In this document: in pieces, positions 34,709 through 46,104 of the stretch
Position numbering within the stretch: position 1 is the first letter of the stretch
Layout of the letters: every line of letters starts with the position of its first letter
Source: Fagopyrum homotropicum
Lineage: Eukaryota > Streptophyta > Magnoliopsida > Caryophyllales > Polygonaceae
Length of the DNA stretch: 64,000 bases
Assembly (NCBI GenBank): GCA_033239125.1
Contig: BSWB01000006.1
Span: forward strand, 115,180,242 to 115,244,241
Direction of reading: 5' to 3'
Notes under the pieces: generated by a model
The model's database searches: none
Seen by the model: only the letters and a program-made list of their open reading frames with translations
Told to the model about the DNA's origin: nothing
Program-made: the position numbers and the translations under genes

Positions 34709-35284
34709 TATTCCGGTAGGGCTGCGCGGCTGAACGTAGAGCTGACACATGTCCCAATTTTTTTTTTTTTTTTTTTTTTCCAGAAACGAGTGAAAGTAAT
34801 AGTTTAAAACTTATTAATGAATAATTCATAACTTATAAAAGGATAATTCATGAATTATAATAGAATAGTTCATAGTGCAAAATTTATAAAGGAGTGAAAG
34901 TAATAGTTCAAAACTTATTAAGGGATAGTTCGTAACTTATAAAAGGATAGTTCATGAATTATAATAGAATAATTCATAGTGCAAAATTTATAAAGGATAG
35001 TGCATAACTTATAAAATGATAGTTCATGAATTATAATTGAATAGTTCATAACATATAAATGTTTAATTTTTAAATAATTTGATATAATATATTAAAAAAT
35101 AATAGTTCATGAATTATATGCGAATAGTTCAAAGTTTATAAGAGAATAGTGCAGAAATTATAACATGGTAGTTCAAAAAAATTTTCATTCGTTTTTGGAA
35201 AAAAAAATAAAAAATTCAATCGTTTCTGAGGAAAATTTTTTTTTTGGGACACGGGTCAGCTTTACGTTTAGCGGCACGCCCCTA
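34709..35284. mobile_element. Short TIR element (hAT-like MITE)
   Basis: About 575 bp with imperfect terminal inverted repeats of about 43 bp. The left end starts GGTAGGGCTGCGCGGCTGAA and the inverted right end starts GGTAGGGGCGTGCCGCTAAA. Both then share AGCTGAC and TGTCCCAA plus a T-run. TAGGGGCG-type ends suggest hAT, but I find no convincing 8-bp target duplication. The interior is AT-rich with tandem repeats and has no ORF, so it is non-autonomous. Confidence 0.6.
34793..35175. repeat. AT-rich tandem repeats inside the TIR element
   Basis: Repeated phrases GATAGTTCATGAATTATAATAGAATAGTTCATAGTGC and AGTGAAAGTAATAGTTCAAAACTTATT recur two to three times (the first unit around 34840-34880, 34945-34985 and 35017-35050), with decay to the right. 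Confidence 0.65.
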
Positions 35285-35564
35285 CCCAAAATTATAAACC
35301 GTACCTGAACAAAAGCCTTCTTGTCTTTCACTCAAAATTAAATGAATAATTGGCCAAATAAGTGACCAAGATTAAGGGGCTGTTAGCAATAAAAAAATTT
35401 TTATCACCCAAATCAATTGACTAATAAGTACGTACAGGGAAAGCTACGTATTTACATCTCACTCGCATCATGCCCCATTAATAAAAAATATTCGTTCTTT
35501 TTAACAAGTTAATTTGTGATTACTAATGCACCTGAATAGCTTAATGATCAACAAAATATAACGA

Positions 35565-35632
35565 TCAAAAAAATTGATTCGGTGATAAAAAAAAATTGAT
35601 TCGGTGATAAAAAAAAAATTGATTCGGTAATC
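35565..35632 (+). repeat. Tandem repeat of (A)nTTGATTCGGTGAT
   Basis: Three copies of a unit of about 25 bp, TTGATTCGGTGATAAAAAAAAA, the last one ending in GGTAATC. A simple-sequence expansion. Confidence 0.8.
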
Positions 35633-35765
35633 ACCATGTACGTAGTCAACCCAAATTACATAACCATATCTTAAAGGTTCTTGGCTTCGTCGTAGGAATT
35701 TTCTGGACCTGCTCAATTGATTTTTGTTAGACCATTTAGTGTGTGTATAAATATAACCCTCAAAA

Positions 35766-36115
35766 CACATATCTCGCAAGTAATCCGGTTCAGCATCAAC
35801 GGATCAAGCATATTGAGCTTGACATTCATTTCATTCACGACAAATTCGCTCTTGGTCACGTAAAAGTGTTTCATGTTCATTCAGCTTTTCAGTATGCATA
35901 TATCTTCACAAAGGACTTCTGGGACAACTATTTTTTGATTTTCGTGCCAGTCTTAATGTTTAACCCCCTCCAGTTTCGATTGCGGGGTATGATAGATTAT
36001 GTAAATAATTGGTCTCCTTTTATAATTATGCAAACTATGTATTTCTATAAATATTGTACATATCTAATGAAAACGTTCAAGAAAAATTTATCCACATTAT
36101 CACAAAGTCTTCATC
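35766..36115 (+). pseudogene. pol: Copia element piece 4: RNase H end and short 3' LTR
   Basis: After the repeated CACAT (35766-35770) the frame reads YLASNPVQHQRIKHIELDIH then HVKVFHVHSAFQYAYIFTKDF, exactly the continuation of RNase H left at 21394. A second frame gives FRASLNV-stop-PPPVSIAG, the usual copia C-terminus. GCGGGGTATGATAG at about 35980-35993 looks like PPT plus LTR start. The following 120-130 bp (TTTCTATAAATATTGTACATATC, ending near CACAAAGTC) match the layout of a short copia LTR. The LTR end is uncertain. Confidence 0.75.
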
Positions 36116-37190
36116 TCCATTTAGTGGATTTCTAAGGATAGATTGGTTTGTACTTCAAGAGACATGTGAGAGGTTTAGCCTGAGGAGTGCCTATAGGTTG
36201 GTCTATGACAATGGGGTGTTGGTGGAGGGAAATGCAAACTTGTAGGCTGGGAGAAAGTTTATTGGGATATGGAATAAGTTCAACTACGACTCCGGTATTT
36301 TCTTTGGAGGGTTTGCTGGGAATTTTTCTCTTTTCGTCTGAATCTATTAAAAAGTCACATTTTATAGAAATAAGTAAGAGAATTTACATGGTAGCCATCT
36401 TGACAAGGAAATAACAAGAAGGAAGTTGCATGGAACAAGTGAGGTCTAGAAAAGTTTGATTTCAAGGATAGAAGCCCAAGAGATGGAATCGATGGTTCGA
36501 TCCTTCCAATGAATAAAAGAGTAGTTCTTGACTTCAAGGATGATTATATGACCGCATTTAATGGCACTAGTGAAGTTGTTGTTGAAGATGACTTCGTTAC
36601 GGAATTTCCATGTGAAGTAAACAAATGTGGCGATGCATGATCTTCTTGTGTGGTATATGAAACTTTTGGAGTTTCTGGTGGAGCTACTAAGCCAATCCTA
36701 TAAAATTAATTTGTTGAGTGGTGGTATACACGGATTTATCTAATTCTGTTTTACGTGAACCACCACATGATGCTTGTTGTCGGGAATGTTTAGTGTAATA
36801 TGCATGTACACTGTGATTGTCCCATTGACTAAAGTATTTGGTGACATAGCCGTATATGTCCTTTAGTTTTGAGAGGAGATGAAACTTTTTGTTTTTTTAG
36901 GCTGATTTGATTACGCATTCTCTTGATTTTGATTCCCAACTAGAATCTTTAGTATTAGTGTATTTTACAGGATCCAACGTGTGATAATTGTGGCCGAGAA
37001 TGTTGAGTCTATTAAGCATGCACTTTGTGTTTGGTTAATATCTAGGAGGAGCCACGAGCCATGTTATACCCTACTCGGGGTAGCGAGGTAGTTATTAGAA
37101 TATGTGGTTTGGTGTGCACCGCTGGCCAAAGACGTTAAAACTAATTGTGATGAGGAGGTGACCGTAGATGGTGATGTATGCATCGGGTTT
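36116..37190. other. Unassigned region; possible LINE relic
   Basis: Around 36165-36290 one frame reads RFSLRSAYRLVYDNGVLVEG and, after a stop, WNKF, reminiscent of the zf-RVT tail (FSVKSAYxL...W..iWk) of plant L1 elements. This is weak. The rest (36400-37190) shows no gene I can support. Confidence 0.3.
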
Positions 37191-37194
37191 GTTT

Positions 37195-37862
37195 CTCGGG
37201 GTCATACTGGTAGGGTATGTTTTGTTGACTTAAGGAGGATTTAGTCGAGATTGAATGCTTAGGTGACCGATGTTGAATCTCTCTACGGGGTGATACTTGG
37301 GGCTCTTCATTACGAGGTCCCTAGCATGTTTGGCCACATACTACTATTCTCCTCTTGTCGACATGATCCATGACCTAAATCCCTTTAAGATATGCTCATG
37401 GTCCCATGGGACCATGAGACTTCCATGCCACATACATGATAATCTTCAACGTATCCACATACATTAGACTCTAAAAACCGTACATGCGGTTCAAAAGTCT
37501 CTCTACGACTGAAGAATGAACGTGTTATTGGACCATCGTAGAAACATAGATAGGGTCGACGATGGAACAAATAACTCTCCCTAGATACAAGTTTTGAATT
37601 TAATAATTTTGCTTCTCGGGATCATACTGGTAGGATTTTCAGGAATAAATGTTTAGGTGACCTATGTTGTATCTCTCTATGGGGTGATACTTATGGCTAT
37701 TCATTTCGAGATGCCTAGCCTCATACTACTATTCTCCTTTTGTTGAAAGAATCAATAACCTAAACCCCTATAAGATATGCTCATGTTCCCATGGGATCAT
37801 GAGATGACTTCCATGTATGTCGACATACATAATAATCGTCGTCTTATCACATACATCAGACT
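37195..37862 (+). repeat. Degenerate tandem duplication (about 420-bp period)
   Basis: The first copy begins TCTCGGGGTCATACTGGTAGG (about 37193) and the second TCTCGGGATCATACTGGTAGG (about 37612). Both continue with AATGCTTAGGTGACC/AATGTTTAGGTGACC, CTCTCTA(C/T)GGGGTGATACTT, CATACTACTATTCTCC and a palindrome around CCCATGGG, then ACATACAT stretches. I see no coding frame. Confidence 0.75.
37395..37418. repeat. Perfect 24-bp palindrome
   Basis: Centred on CCCATGGG with arms CTCATGGT/ACCATGAG, fully self-complementary. The equivalent site in the second repeat (37780-37803) has two mismatched pairs. Confidence 0.95.
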
Positions 37863-38159
37863 CCCATGTACGTGGACAAAGTGGCACATTTTCTTGTTGA
37901 CCTTAGGCCTACTAACCCCGTTTACTTTATATCTTATGTTCATAATACTTCCGAATTCAGAACATTTTTTGCGAAGAAATTTTGAGTATTTAATACAATT
38001 ATTTTCTCTTATAAAAGTGATTTACCTTTGACGGTTAATTTACACTAAATGACTAATAAGGGAAATCTAATAACTTTTTACTACCATCTTCTTTTAGTGT
38101 TCTTTTTAGCACCATCTTCATTTCATGTAACTTATTAGTTAGAACTACTTTGGGCGATC

Positions 38160-40930
38160 CCTAGGCGACTTTACCTACCACGTATTGGCCTTCCCTAGGC
38201 GGTCTTGAGGGCCCCTTTATGGCGGCCGGCGCGATGTCCCTTTGGCTGGTTTAAAGGTGTCTGGCGTCTCCTTGGCGGCTGAAGTTCCCTCCCATCCTCC
38301 TCCGGCCCGTCGGCACTTCGGTGTTCTCTCTTACTGTCCATAATCTTCTCAGGACCTTTAGCGTTCCCTCTTCATGTCCCTGGCATTCACTTCCTCGCGT
38401 GGTGGCTGGCGTTCCCTCCTTGGCATGGCGTGGTTGACCCGTCCGCCTTCTTATCGAGCCCTTCGGTTTTCGTCTGTTTGGTGGTGCCGAAGTTTGTTCC
38501 GTACATGTCTGTTTCTACATCTTCGGTTACGATTTTGGATTCTATTTTGCGTCTACTAGGTTCAACTTGTTAATGTTGTTGCTTCTTCTTTGGTTTGGTC
38601 CCTTTTATTGTTTTTGGTTTCCTCAAGCTGGTTTGGATACTACAATGGTTGGTTTGTTGTGTTGTGTTCGACACATCGGGTTTATCTCTTGTAGTTTGTT
38701 TCTCGTCGCTGCTTTCTTTGGCTAGGCTTGGTGACGTTTGGTAGATGCTGCTTTTGGTGGTTGCTTGTGGTGTGTATTGTTGATCTGCTTTATGAGAGGT
38801 GCAAGTATTGTGCCACCCGTGCGTGTGCACTGCCCCTTCGTTGGGCGTGACGGTTGCCGTGATGGCGGTGGTAAAGGCCTTACCACATCTTACTTCATTA
38901 GGCACTTGCGCAATATCCATTTGTGATGACGCCTTGCCCGGGTTTAAGTCCCTTATTGGTTTTGATAAAGGTTTATATGATAAGTTTATGGCGGTCCTTA
39001 GGCAGGTCGGTCTTTGGTTCTGTGGTGAATGTTGCGTCACTCACACGGTGTCTAAGAACTGTTTTTATACGGATGGTGTGGTCGAAGCTCCTTTGTCTAA
39101 TGATGGGTCTATTGCTTTCTTCATCCATGTTTTTTCTCGGCCTTCTCCTGTGGATGTTGCTTCTCTGGATATTGTGGATGCGGTGATAGTTCAGGGTGAT
39201 TATGATCTTGACAGTGGGTTTGATGCTTCTTTGGATGAGAAGGTTTGTAAGGCCAATGTTCTTATTGTGAAGAACGTCCCGTTGAAGTGCAGGTTTGGTT
39301 TTGCTAGGGTTCTCAAAGACGCCCTTGACCGTGTTCTTTTTGATCCCTCCTGCATGTCCTCTTGGGTTTGCCTCCTTATTTTACCTCGTTGTGTCCTTCA
39401 TCGGTATAAGCCTAAGGCCTGTTCTGGAAACCGGTCGGGTTTGAAGCGGAGGAGCTGGGAGGTATTAAGTGTCTTGTTGATGATCTCTTGTCTTCTGTGC
39501 TTGATTCCCGCCCTAGGGATGTTGATGTTAGTAAAGAAGAGGTTAATATGAGGTGGTGTAAAAGGAAGGTTAGTGATGGACATTTTGCGGCGGCCATCCT
39601 CACCTCCTTTGGTGTTGCCCAACGTCCGAGGATACCCTACTTGGGATCCTGGATATGCACCCGGCTTTCCCACCTCCTTCCTTACCTTTGCTAGTTAGTT
39701 CCGGTACTGCTTGACAAGTTTACAAGAGTTTGGTCCTTGATAGGATTAGAAGTTTTCCTAAGGGCACCTCTTGTGGTAGGGACGATTTACGTGCCCAACA
39801 CTTGTTGGATGCCCTTGGTGGTGGTGCTTTACTATTGATGATGAGCTAGTTGAGTCGATTTCTGGGGTTGTCAGCCTTTTTCTTAGGGGAGACTTCCCGT
39901 CCACCCTTAGCGAGTACATTGCGAGTATTCCGCTCACACCACTCCTTAAATCTGGAGGTGGTATCGCCCTATCGTTGTTGCCTCTATCTGGAGGTGTCTG
40001 GTTTCTAAAGTTGCTGCTTCTACTATCGGTAAGTCCCTTAGATGTTATTTTGAGGATGCTCAATTCGGGGTTAGTGTTTCCGGTGATGGGAAAGCAGTTT
40101 TGCATGCTGTCAACCGGTTAGTGGAATCTCAGGGAAAGGATGATAGTTTGTCCATGCTTCTGGTTGATTTCAAGAATGCTTTTAACCTTGTTGATCGTAG
40201 TGCTATGCTTTCTCAAGTCCAGCAAATATACCTTGCTATTTCTTCTCGGGTTGAGTTCTTCTATGCCCGTCCTGTTTGTCTTTATGATGGGGAGCATGTC
40301 CTCTATTCTTGTCAGGGATCCAATAGGGGGACCCCCTCGTCCCGTTTCTCTTCTCACTTGTTCTTCATCCCCTTATCCGGAAAATTTCAGAGTGTTGTCG
40401 GTTGAAGCATAATGCTTGGTATCTTGATGATGGGACATTGATTGGTGATACCTTGATGGTTAGTAATGCGCTTGACATCATCATGGCGGATGACCCTGCT
40501 TTAGGCCTTCACCTTAATATTGGTAAATCGGAGATATTTTGGCCAAAGGTTGATCCACGTAGTAGTGAAATTGGTGTTTTCCTGTAGCATATATCTAGGT
40601 TGTTTGATGGTGTCAAACTTTGGGGTGGTGTTGTTAGTCTTGACCCAACCTTTTGTTCTCAGGTGGCTCTGAAGAGGGTTGTGAAAAACAACTCCTTGAT
40701 GACGACCATTAAGGGATTGGGGGGCCGCAATGCGAGTTATTGCTTCTTCGTGCCTCTTCTGGGGTGTCCCGCCTTTACTTTGTGATACAGACTACTCCCC
40801 CTCTCATTTTTACGAGGCTATAAGTGTATTTAATAACTCCTTGCGTTGTGCGGTCGAGCTGATTGTTACCGATGGAGGGGCTAGATTTGACCCTCTTTAG
40901 TGGCATCTTTCCACTTTGTCGAGTTGTCCT
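38160..40930 (+). pseudogene. Zinc-finger/reverse-transcriptase protein relic (non-LTR type RT fold)
   Basis: A GC-richer island with a decayed gene. In order: HCPFVGRDGC...SYFIRHLRNIH (C2H2-like finger, 38828-38920); LRQVGLWFCGECCVTHT (about 38995-39045); VPLKCRFGFARVLKDALDRV; SFPKGTSCGRDDLRAQHLLD (about 39751-39810); LSEYIASIPLTPLLKSGGGI; and the RT motifs LHAVNRLVESQGKDDSLSML, VDFKNAFNLVDRS (about 40165-40200) and GEHVLYSCQGSNRG. Then come NAWYLDDGTLIGDT with catalytic YLDD (about 40419-40435), LGLHLNIGKSEIFWP and GVKLWGG. It is broken by at least five frameshifts or stops. I recognise this as a plant RT-like family abundant in Asteraceae assemblies (from memory, unverified). I see no endonuclease or RNase H. 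Function unknown. Confidence 0.7.
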
Positions 40931-40954
40931 TCAAGCTTTGAGAAGGGATACATC

Positions 40955-41142
40955 TTCCGGGAGTACTTGGAGTGTTTTGTGGTGGTATTTATTGATGGTA
41001 TTATAATTTACTCTCAAAGTCGAGCGTATCATGAAGGTCATCTTTAAGTTATCCTTGCACGTTTGAGAATGGATAAGTTATTCGCTAAATTATCCAAATG
41101 TAAATTTTGGCTAACAAAAGTAGAATTGAGTTTGGATGTAAG
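40955..41142 (+). pseudogene. pol: Chromovirus (Tekay/Del-like) RT fragment
   Basis: FREYLECFVVVFIDGIIIYS, SRAYHEGHL, then DKLFAKLSKCKFWLTKVEL. This is the FVVVFIDDILVYS region and what follows in Ty3/gypsy chromovirus RT; the second catalytic Asp is replaced by Gly. It is cut at 41142 by the Athila-C LTR, leaving GTAAG as a likely half of the target duplication. It overlaps in homology with 53770-53885, so the two are separate copies. Confidence 0.75.
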
Positions 41143-41180
41143 TGTTCGCTTCAAAAGGCGTAATACTGATGCACGGCACA

Positions 41181-41186
<6 letters not shown>

Positions 41187-41266
<80 letters not shown>
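41187..41266. repeat. (TA)40 microsatellite in the Athila-C LTR
   Basis: 80 bp of pure TA. The other Athila-C LTR has only TATATTTATAA at this place (about 48530), so the expansion is specific to this copy. Confidence 0.97.
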
Positions 41267-41267
<1 letters not shown>

Positions 41268-42984
41268 TCGTTATAAAAGCCTAAACAACTAAGCGAGTGT
41301 ATGGATCGTTAAGTAGAAAAAAAGCAAGTATTCGAAGGTCGAATACAAGGATTGAGGTGAGCTTGAATTATGCAATGATCAAAAATAGAACAAACCTAGA
41401 CTAAGAAGAAAGATGGATGGTAAGAAATGAAAATCACAATATTTTTGGGTAGTTTTGGTAATCAAAAATCAGTTCTAAATCCAACAAACTGAATCAAGCA
41501 AAACACAATCACGATAAGAAATAAGATAAGCGGGGAATGCGGATTCTAGAGATGAGGATATTTGGTTGGGTTTTAGATTCAAGACTTCAACAAGCTAGGA
41601 CAAGGTTAGAATGACTAAGGAATGATGTTTCTCTGGTGGGAATAATCACGGGGGAGGTCTCACATTCTAGTATCCCAAACCGAATCATCTATCACCGGGC
41701 AGGTCTCAATGCTCTAAGGATAAGACATATACTCAAACCAACCACTCTACCTAAGGAAATTGAACTCACCTCCATTAGGTAAGTCTTAGGTTAAGCTCAC
41801 TTAAGCAATATGTCTGTCACACTCAATTCAATAGAGGGATTTGAATCCTCTATTACCTAGAACTCATAATCATCGGTACCTAAGAACGAGAATTATCGGG
41901 TAGGTCCGAAACTTAGATGCAAGCCTTAGAGAGATCTCAGGATAGAAAACACTCAACAAAGACAAGGATTTGGGCAATCTAACACCCAAACATACAAATA
42001 TATCATCTATGGATCAACATAAGAAATCTTGGATTGTTCTAAGATAAATCTCGACTGAGATTCTTGAAGAACAGACCGAGATTCTAGAGAGAGGGTTTAT
42101 CCAACACAAATCGTCCAAATCTCACATACACGGTGAGTCTATCATCATCTAAACCACAACCATCAATCAATCTCCCTAGAATCGCATATGTTTAGCCAAC
42201 AACACATATGTTCAAATCAAGAAAGATGAAAAAAGAATTCAAGCAAATCATAAACAAGAGAGCAAAGAGAAGAAAGAAATACTTTACAAGATATCTTCAA
42301 ACTCCAATAGGAATTGTAATCCAACACATAAAAATGTAATTTTCAATCCAAAACCGAAATAATTCAAGAACCATAGGTTTTGTTCTCCAAGAATGCTCTA
42401 TGTTCAAATCTTTTTCAAATTGGGAATCAAAGCTAGAAGAATGCGTCCTTTCAATGTTCCATGTTGTTAGAGATTAATAGGGATGTTGTTTAGGGTTGGA
42501 CCAACATGCCAACTCATTGGATCACCTCCTAAGGATCGTGAAAATGTATGCCTTCTCCTAGAATGTGTCATGGCCCATTGAGAAGAGAAATCTCGGTCAC
42601 TCTAGGCGAAAATCTGGGCCGAGATCCTTTACAAATCGGAACCAAGATTCTTGAGTGTTATGGCAAAGAATCTCGACCATGATCACTGCCAAACCACTCG
42701 ACATTTCTCTTGTTCTTCTCTTTCGTTCCTTTGCTCGCTCTTTAGGTGGGCTTCCGATCTTCCTTTGGTTCTCCGTCACGTTCCACCTCGAGGCTCAGTC
42801 CTCATATGTTCCGTTACTCTCCAAATCTTGATAAATTTCTTGAAAACGATACAAGTATATGTGTAAACATCTATTCTAGTATAATATGAAAAGTTGAGCC
42901 AAAATGTCATGAATTTATGTTTATGCATGCAAAACAAAGAGAAAATCTACCTGAATGCAAGTCTAAACTAAGGACATAGTTCAT

Positions 42985-45531
42985 TGTAACACCCCAAATT
43001 CTCAAAACTCGGGACATTACTGGTTAGGACCTCACAATGGGTCCCGACCTCAGTTTGACAAAAAATTTACTAGCATCTTGCAACAAGACACAAATAAAGA
43101 AACCGAAATTCATAAAACAATATTTTAAAGAGATGAATGCAACACAACGTCTAACAACCCACAGTACTTAACAAACATAAAAGTCTAACAGTCTTAATAC
43201 GATGAAAGGATCAATAAAGCAAATACCCAACCCCACTCTAAGGAGTACGGAGACCCGGCTGACCACTACTTCTGGATCACTCAGCTGCTACTCTAACATG
43301 TGGTAAATCTAAACAACACAACAAAACAACCGTTAACTAGCTATCTAAAAGTTAGATAAAAGAGAATAGCACACACATACATCATAGCAAAAGTAACACA
43401 CATCATGCTTTCAAACAACCCATTTTCTATCTTTACTTAGGTCATTCACTCTTACTAATGATATTTATTTTGTGACACGAGGGATTCCCAAACCTCGCCT
43501 CCGTCCCCGTGTAACCATCAGGAATGGATCCGATGCATCTCACCTTGTACCTGTATGGTTTGGGTATAGAGAACCTCCCAGTCTCCTGTCAGAGCTGGGC
43601 AGTGATGTCACGGCCCGTTATACATACACTTGGGCCTTAAAAATAATAAAATTCGTCCAAGGCATATTATAATTATTAAACAATCAACACACACTACTAT
43701 CATCATTCAGCTAACATCTAGAAACCAGCTAAGTAAGTCGCAAGGACTTACCTGAATCAAATCACAACTCTAAAATCCCGACTCGGTCTGCGACCGTAGA
43801 AACTCAATCGCCTGTCAAACAAGGCATGTGGATCAGCAATATGTCCCATATTCTTAGAAGTTATAAAAATCTAAGATGTACAATCTCATAAGGGAAAATA
43901 ATTACTAAAATACCTTCCAAAGGTAGAAAGGACTATTTTATCCCTGGTCCCGAAACTCCAAAAATAAACTATAACTTAGTTCCCAAATTTCCTTTGGAAC
44001 CTTTTTCTATAATCTAGTTCTCAAGATCTAGTTTACTAAAGTTTTATAAGGTTAACCAAAAAATCTAGATTTCCTTAAGAGTTGCTACGGTCCGTCTTTG
44101 GCTTAAGATAAAAGACTCGAATAAAAATGTAAAAATTCCGAAATAATTCGCTAGGTCCTCTATCATATACATGCTACTGATAGGGCCAAAAACCTCTCCA
44201 AACTATCCAGCCATTACTCCCACATAAATTCCTAAAGTTGAATAAACATTATGAAATTCCATACTTAGCCAAATTTCCTCTGCTGTAAAAACAACCCAAC
44301 TGTCCTACTTTGAGTCCTTATAAGTTCTAATCCGACCGTTAACTTTCTCCCAACGTTTAACACAGTAAACTACCTATATCTATCTACCACATATCCAAAA
44401 TTCAACGGTGGATTTTCGAATTAAAGCATCAAACTGCAGCCTTACATTCAACAATTTCCATCCCCAAACAATCTGAAACTAAACCACTAAGCAGACAAGT
44501 TCTACTTCGATTCCCCAGCCAACAACCCTAGATTACAACCAATGCAAAAGACACACACAACCAGCAACCTTCCTACACACTCCTCCCTCACCCACATTAC
44601 CCTCTCTATTGTCCCTAACGTAACAGCTTCATACCGAAAACAAGAAGGAACGGAAGGTCTAAACTGAGGACTCACAGGAGGGGAAAAAATCGCGACTGGC
44701 CAGGTGCTGTGTGCGGCGTGACTCGGGACTGACTGCAAAGAGACGTGCTAGGCGTGTCCGGGTTCTGGCTGCAACAGATTACTGGTAAAGATGGGTACTA
44801 TTATTACATGAAAACATAAGGGAAGAAGAAGGGTAGGAGGGGGCGGCCTTGGGCTCACCTAGTGGTCGATGGAGAAGGTCGCAGGGCTCCAGTGGCTGCT
44901 AGTGTCGCTGCGAGGCTTTCTGTCGGCTGCAACTCGTCCCAGATCAGAGGCGGGAGTAGGAGGCTTGAACGACTCGTCTTTTGGAGGTGCGTCTGGTTGA
45001 TTGCTGGATGCAGAAGCCCGGTGTATGATTCTCCCTAGGTTCCCGGTGAAGGCGTGGTGGCGTCCCCAGCAATGTATCCGCTCCGGTGGTGAGGCTGCGT
45101 AGAAACACGACGAGACGGGTGGTGGTTTCCTTCAGAAGCGTGAAGCTAAGGCTACGGTAGATAGACATTAGGTTTAGCGTTGATTAGGATTAGGAAAGCA
45201 GATTAGATTAGGTTAAAATAATTAAGGTTTAGGGTAAAGTTATGGGCTGGGCCGGAAGTTGGTATCTACTAGGCCTAAATCGGTGGGCCTGCTCATCCAA
45301 TTAGGTGATGGGTTAAAAAGCGAAGTATAACTCGTACGGAACCGCTCTTTGAGTTTTAAATTGTACGAAATTTCTATCCGAGTTACATATTTATCATTTT
45401 ATGTGAATTAAGGTCACATAAAATGATAGAATTTAACATTGTGTAATATTATTTAAAATGAAGAAAGGTTAGCGGATCGGAATCCGGTTTGATCGGGTAT
45501 TAAACGGAAATTAAAATTTTCGGGTATTACA
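42985..45531 (-). mobile_element. Solo LTR (chromovirus/Tekay-type) in the Athila-C 3' LTR
   Basis: 2547 bp starting TGTAACACCCCAAATTC and ending CGGGTATTACA on the plus strand. The minus-strand reading TGTAATACCCGAAAATTT...GGGGTGTTACA has a typical chromovirus LTR start. It is flanked by TTCAT at 42980-42984 and 45532-45536. No gag or pol inside, no second LTR and no PBS, so it is best explained as LTR-LTR recombination. The ORFs within it are short and unsupported. Confidence 0.8.
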
Positions 45532-45543
45532 TTCATGTCATCA

Positions 45544-45722
45544 AAATACCCCATACATGAATGTAGTTTTGAGCATATGTATCTTTCAATCTCTGGATCA
45601 AGAGGAGCAAAGTTTATATTAGTAGAACGATTTTGAACCATGAAAATGGTCCAAACCAATAATTGATAATAAAATGACAAAAGACTTTAAAGACTCAAAA
45701 CTCCCGGAAACGGTGTCAAATT
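45544..45722 (-). other. Athila-C PPT and degenerate PBS of LTR family E
   Basis: AAATACCCCATACATGAATG right after the LTR is the Athila-C PPT. Plus-strand TCCCGGAAACGGTGTCA at 45702-45718 is a mutated copy of the tRNA-Asp-like PBS, four bases before the LTR-E start. Only about 160 bp separates them, so the bodies of both elements are lost here. Confidence 0.65.
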
Positions 45723-46036
45723 TGACAAGGATAATTTCCAATGGTCGTTTATTATCTTATCAAAGTGAATTCTGAACTTAATAGTAAAACAAGTTTAGTG
45801 ACTAAGTAGGGGTCGAACCCAAGAGAGAAAGAGAATAGTTAAAGTACAAATGTGATTAAGATTACCAATGATATGTAACAAGGGGGGATTATAAAAGTGA
45901 CAAGACAAAAGCATGCGAATTAAGTAAAGATGATGATGATATTGAGAGAAAAACGCTACACTTAGTTAAATACCCACTTTTACACAAATTGGTTGGTTCT
46001 TTTTAGAAGTCTTCAAGTATGTGTTCTCATCCCAAT

Positions 46037-46104
<68 letters not shown>

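Larger units (their letters stand above)
41143..45543 (-). repeat. Athila-C 3' LTR, interrupted by a solo LTR
   Basis: Plus strand TGTTCGCTTCAAAAGG...CATGTCATCA; 42985-45531 is a later insertion, so the LTR is about 1.85 kb. It carries a (TA)n array, GGGTAGGTC-type repeats and two clusters of the family-C palindromic word AATCTCGGCCGAGATT (42045-42110 and 42585-42680). Its 5' partner begins at 48489. Confidence 0.88.

Noticed and set aside
36187..36640. Host gene with short exons
   Set aside because: Frames are short and broken; the best resemblance is to a LINE tail and it is weak.
41063..41284. Plus-strand ORF ending in a YIYIYI repeat
   Set aside because: Its second half is translation of the (TA)40 microsatellite; only the first third is a chromovirus RT scrap.
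44502..45168. Minus-strand ORFs of 74-78 codons
   Set aside because: Inside the 2.5-kb solo LTR, with no domain and compositionally like chance.
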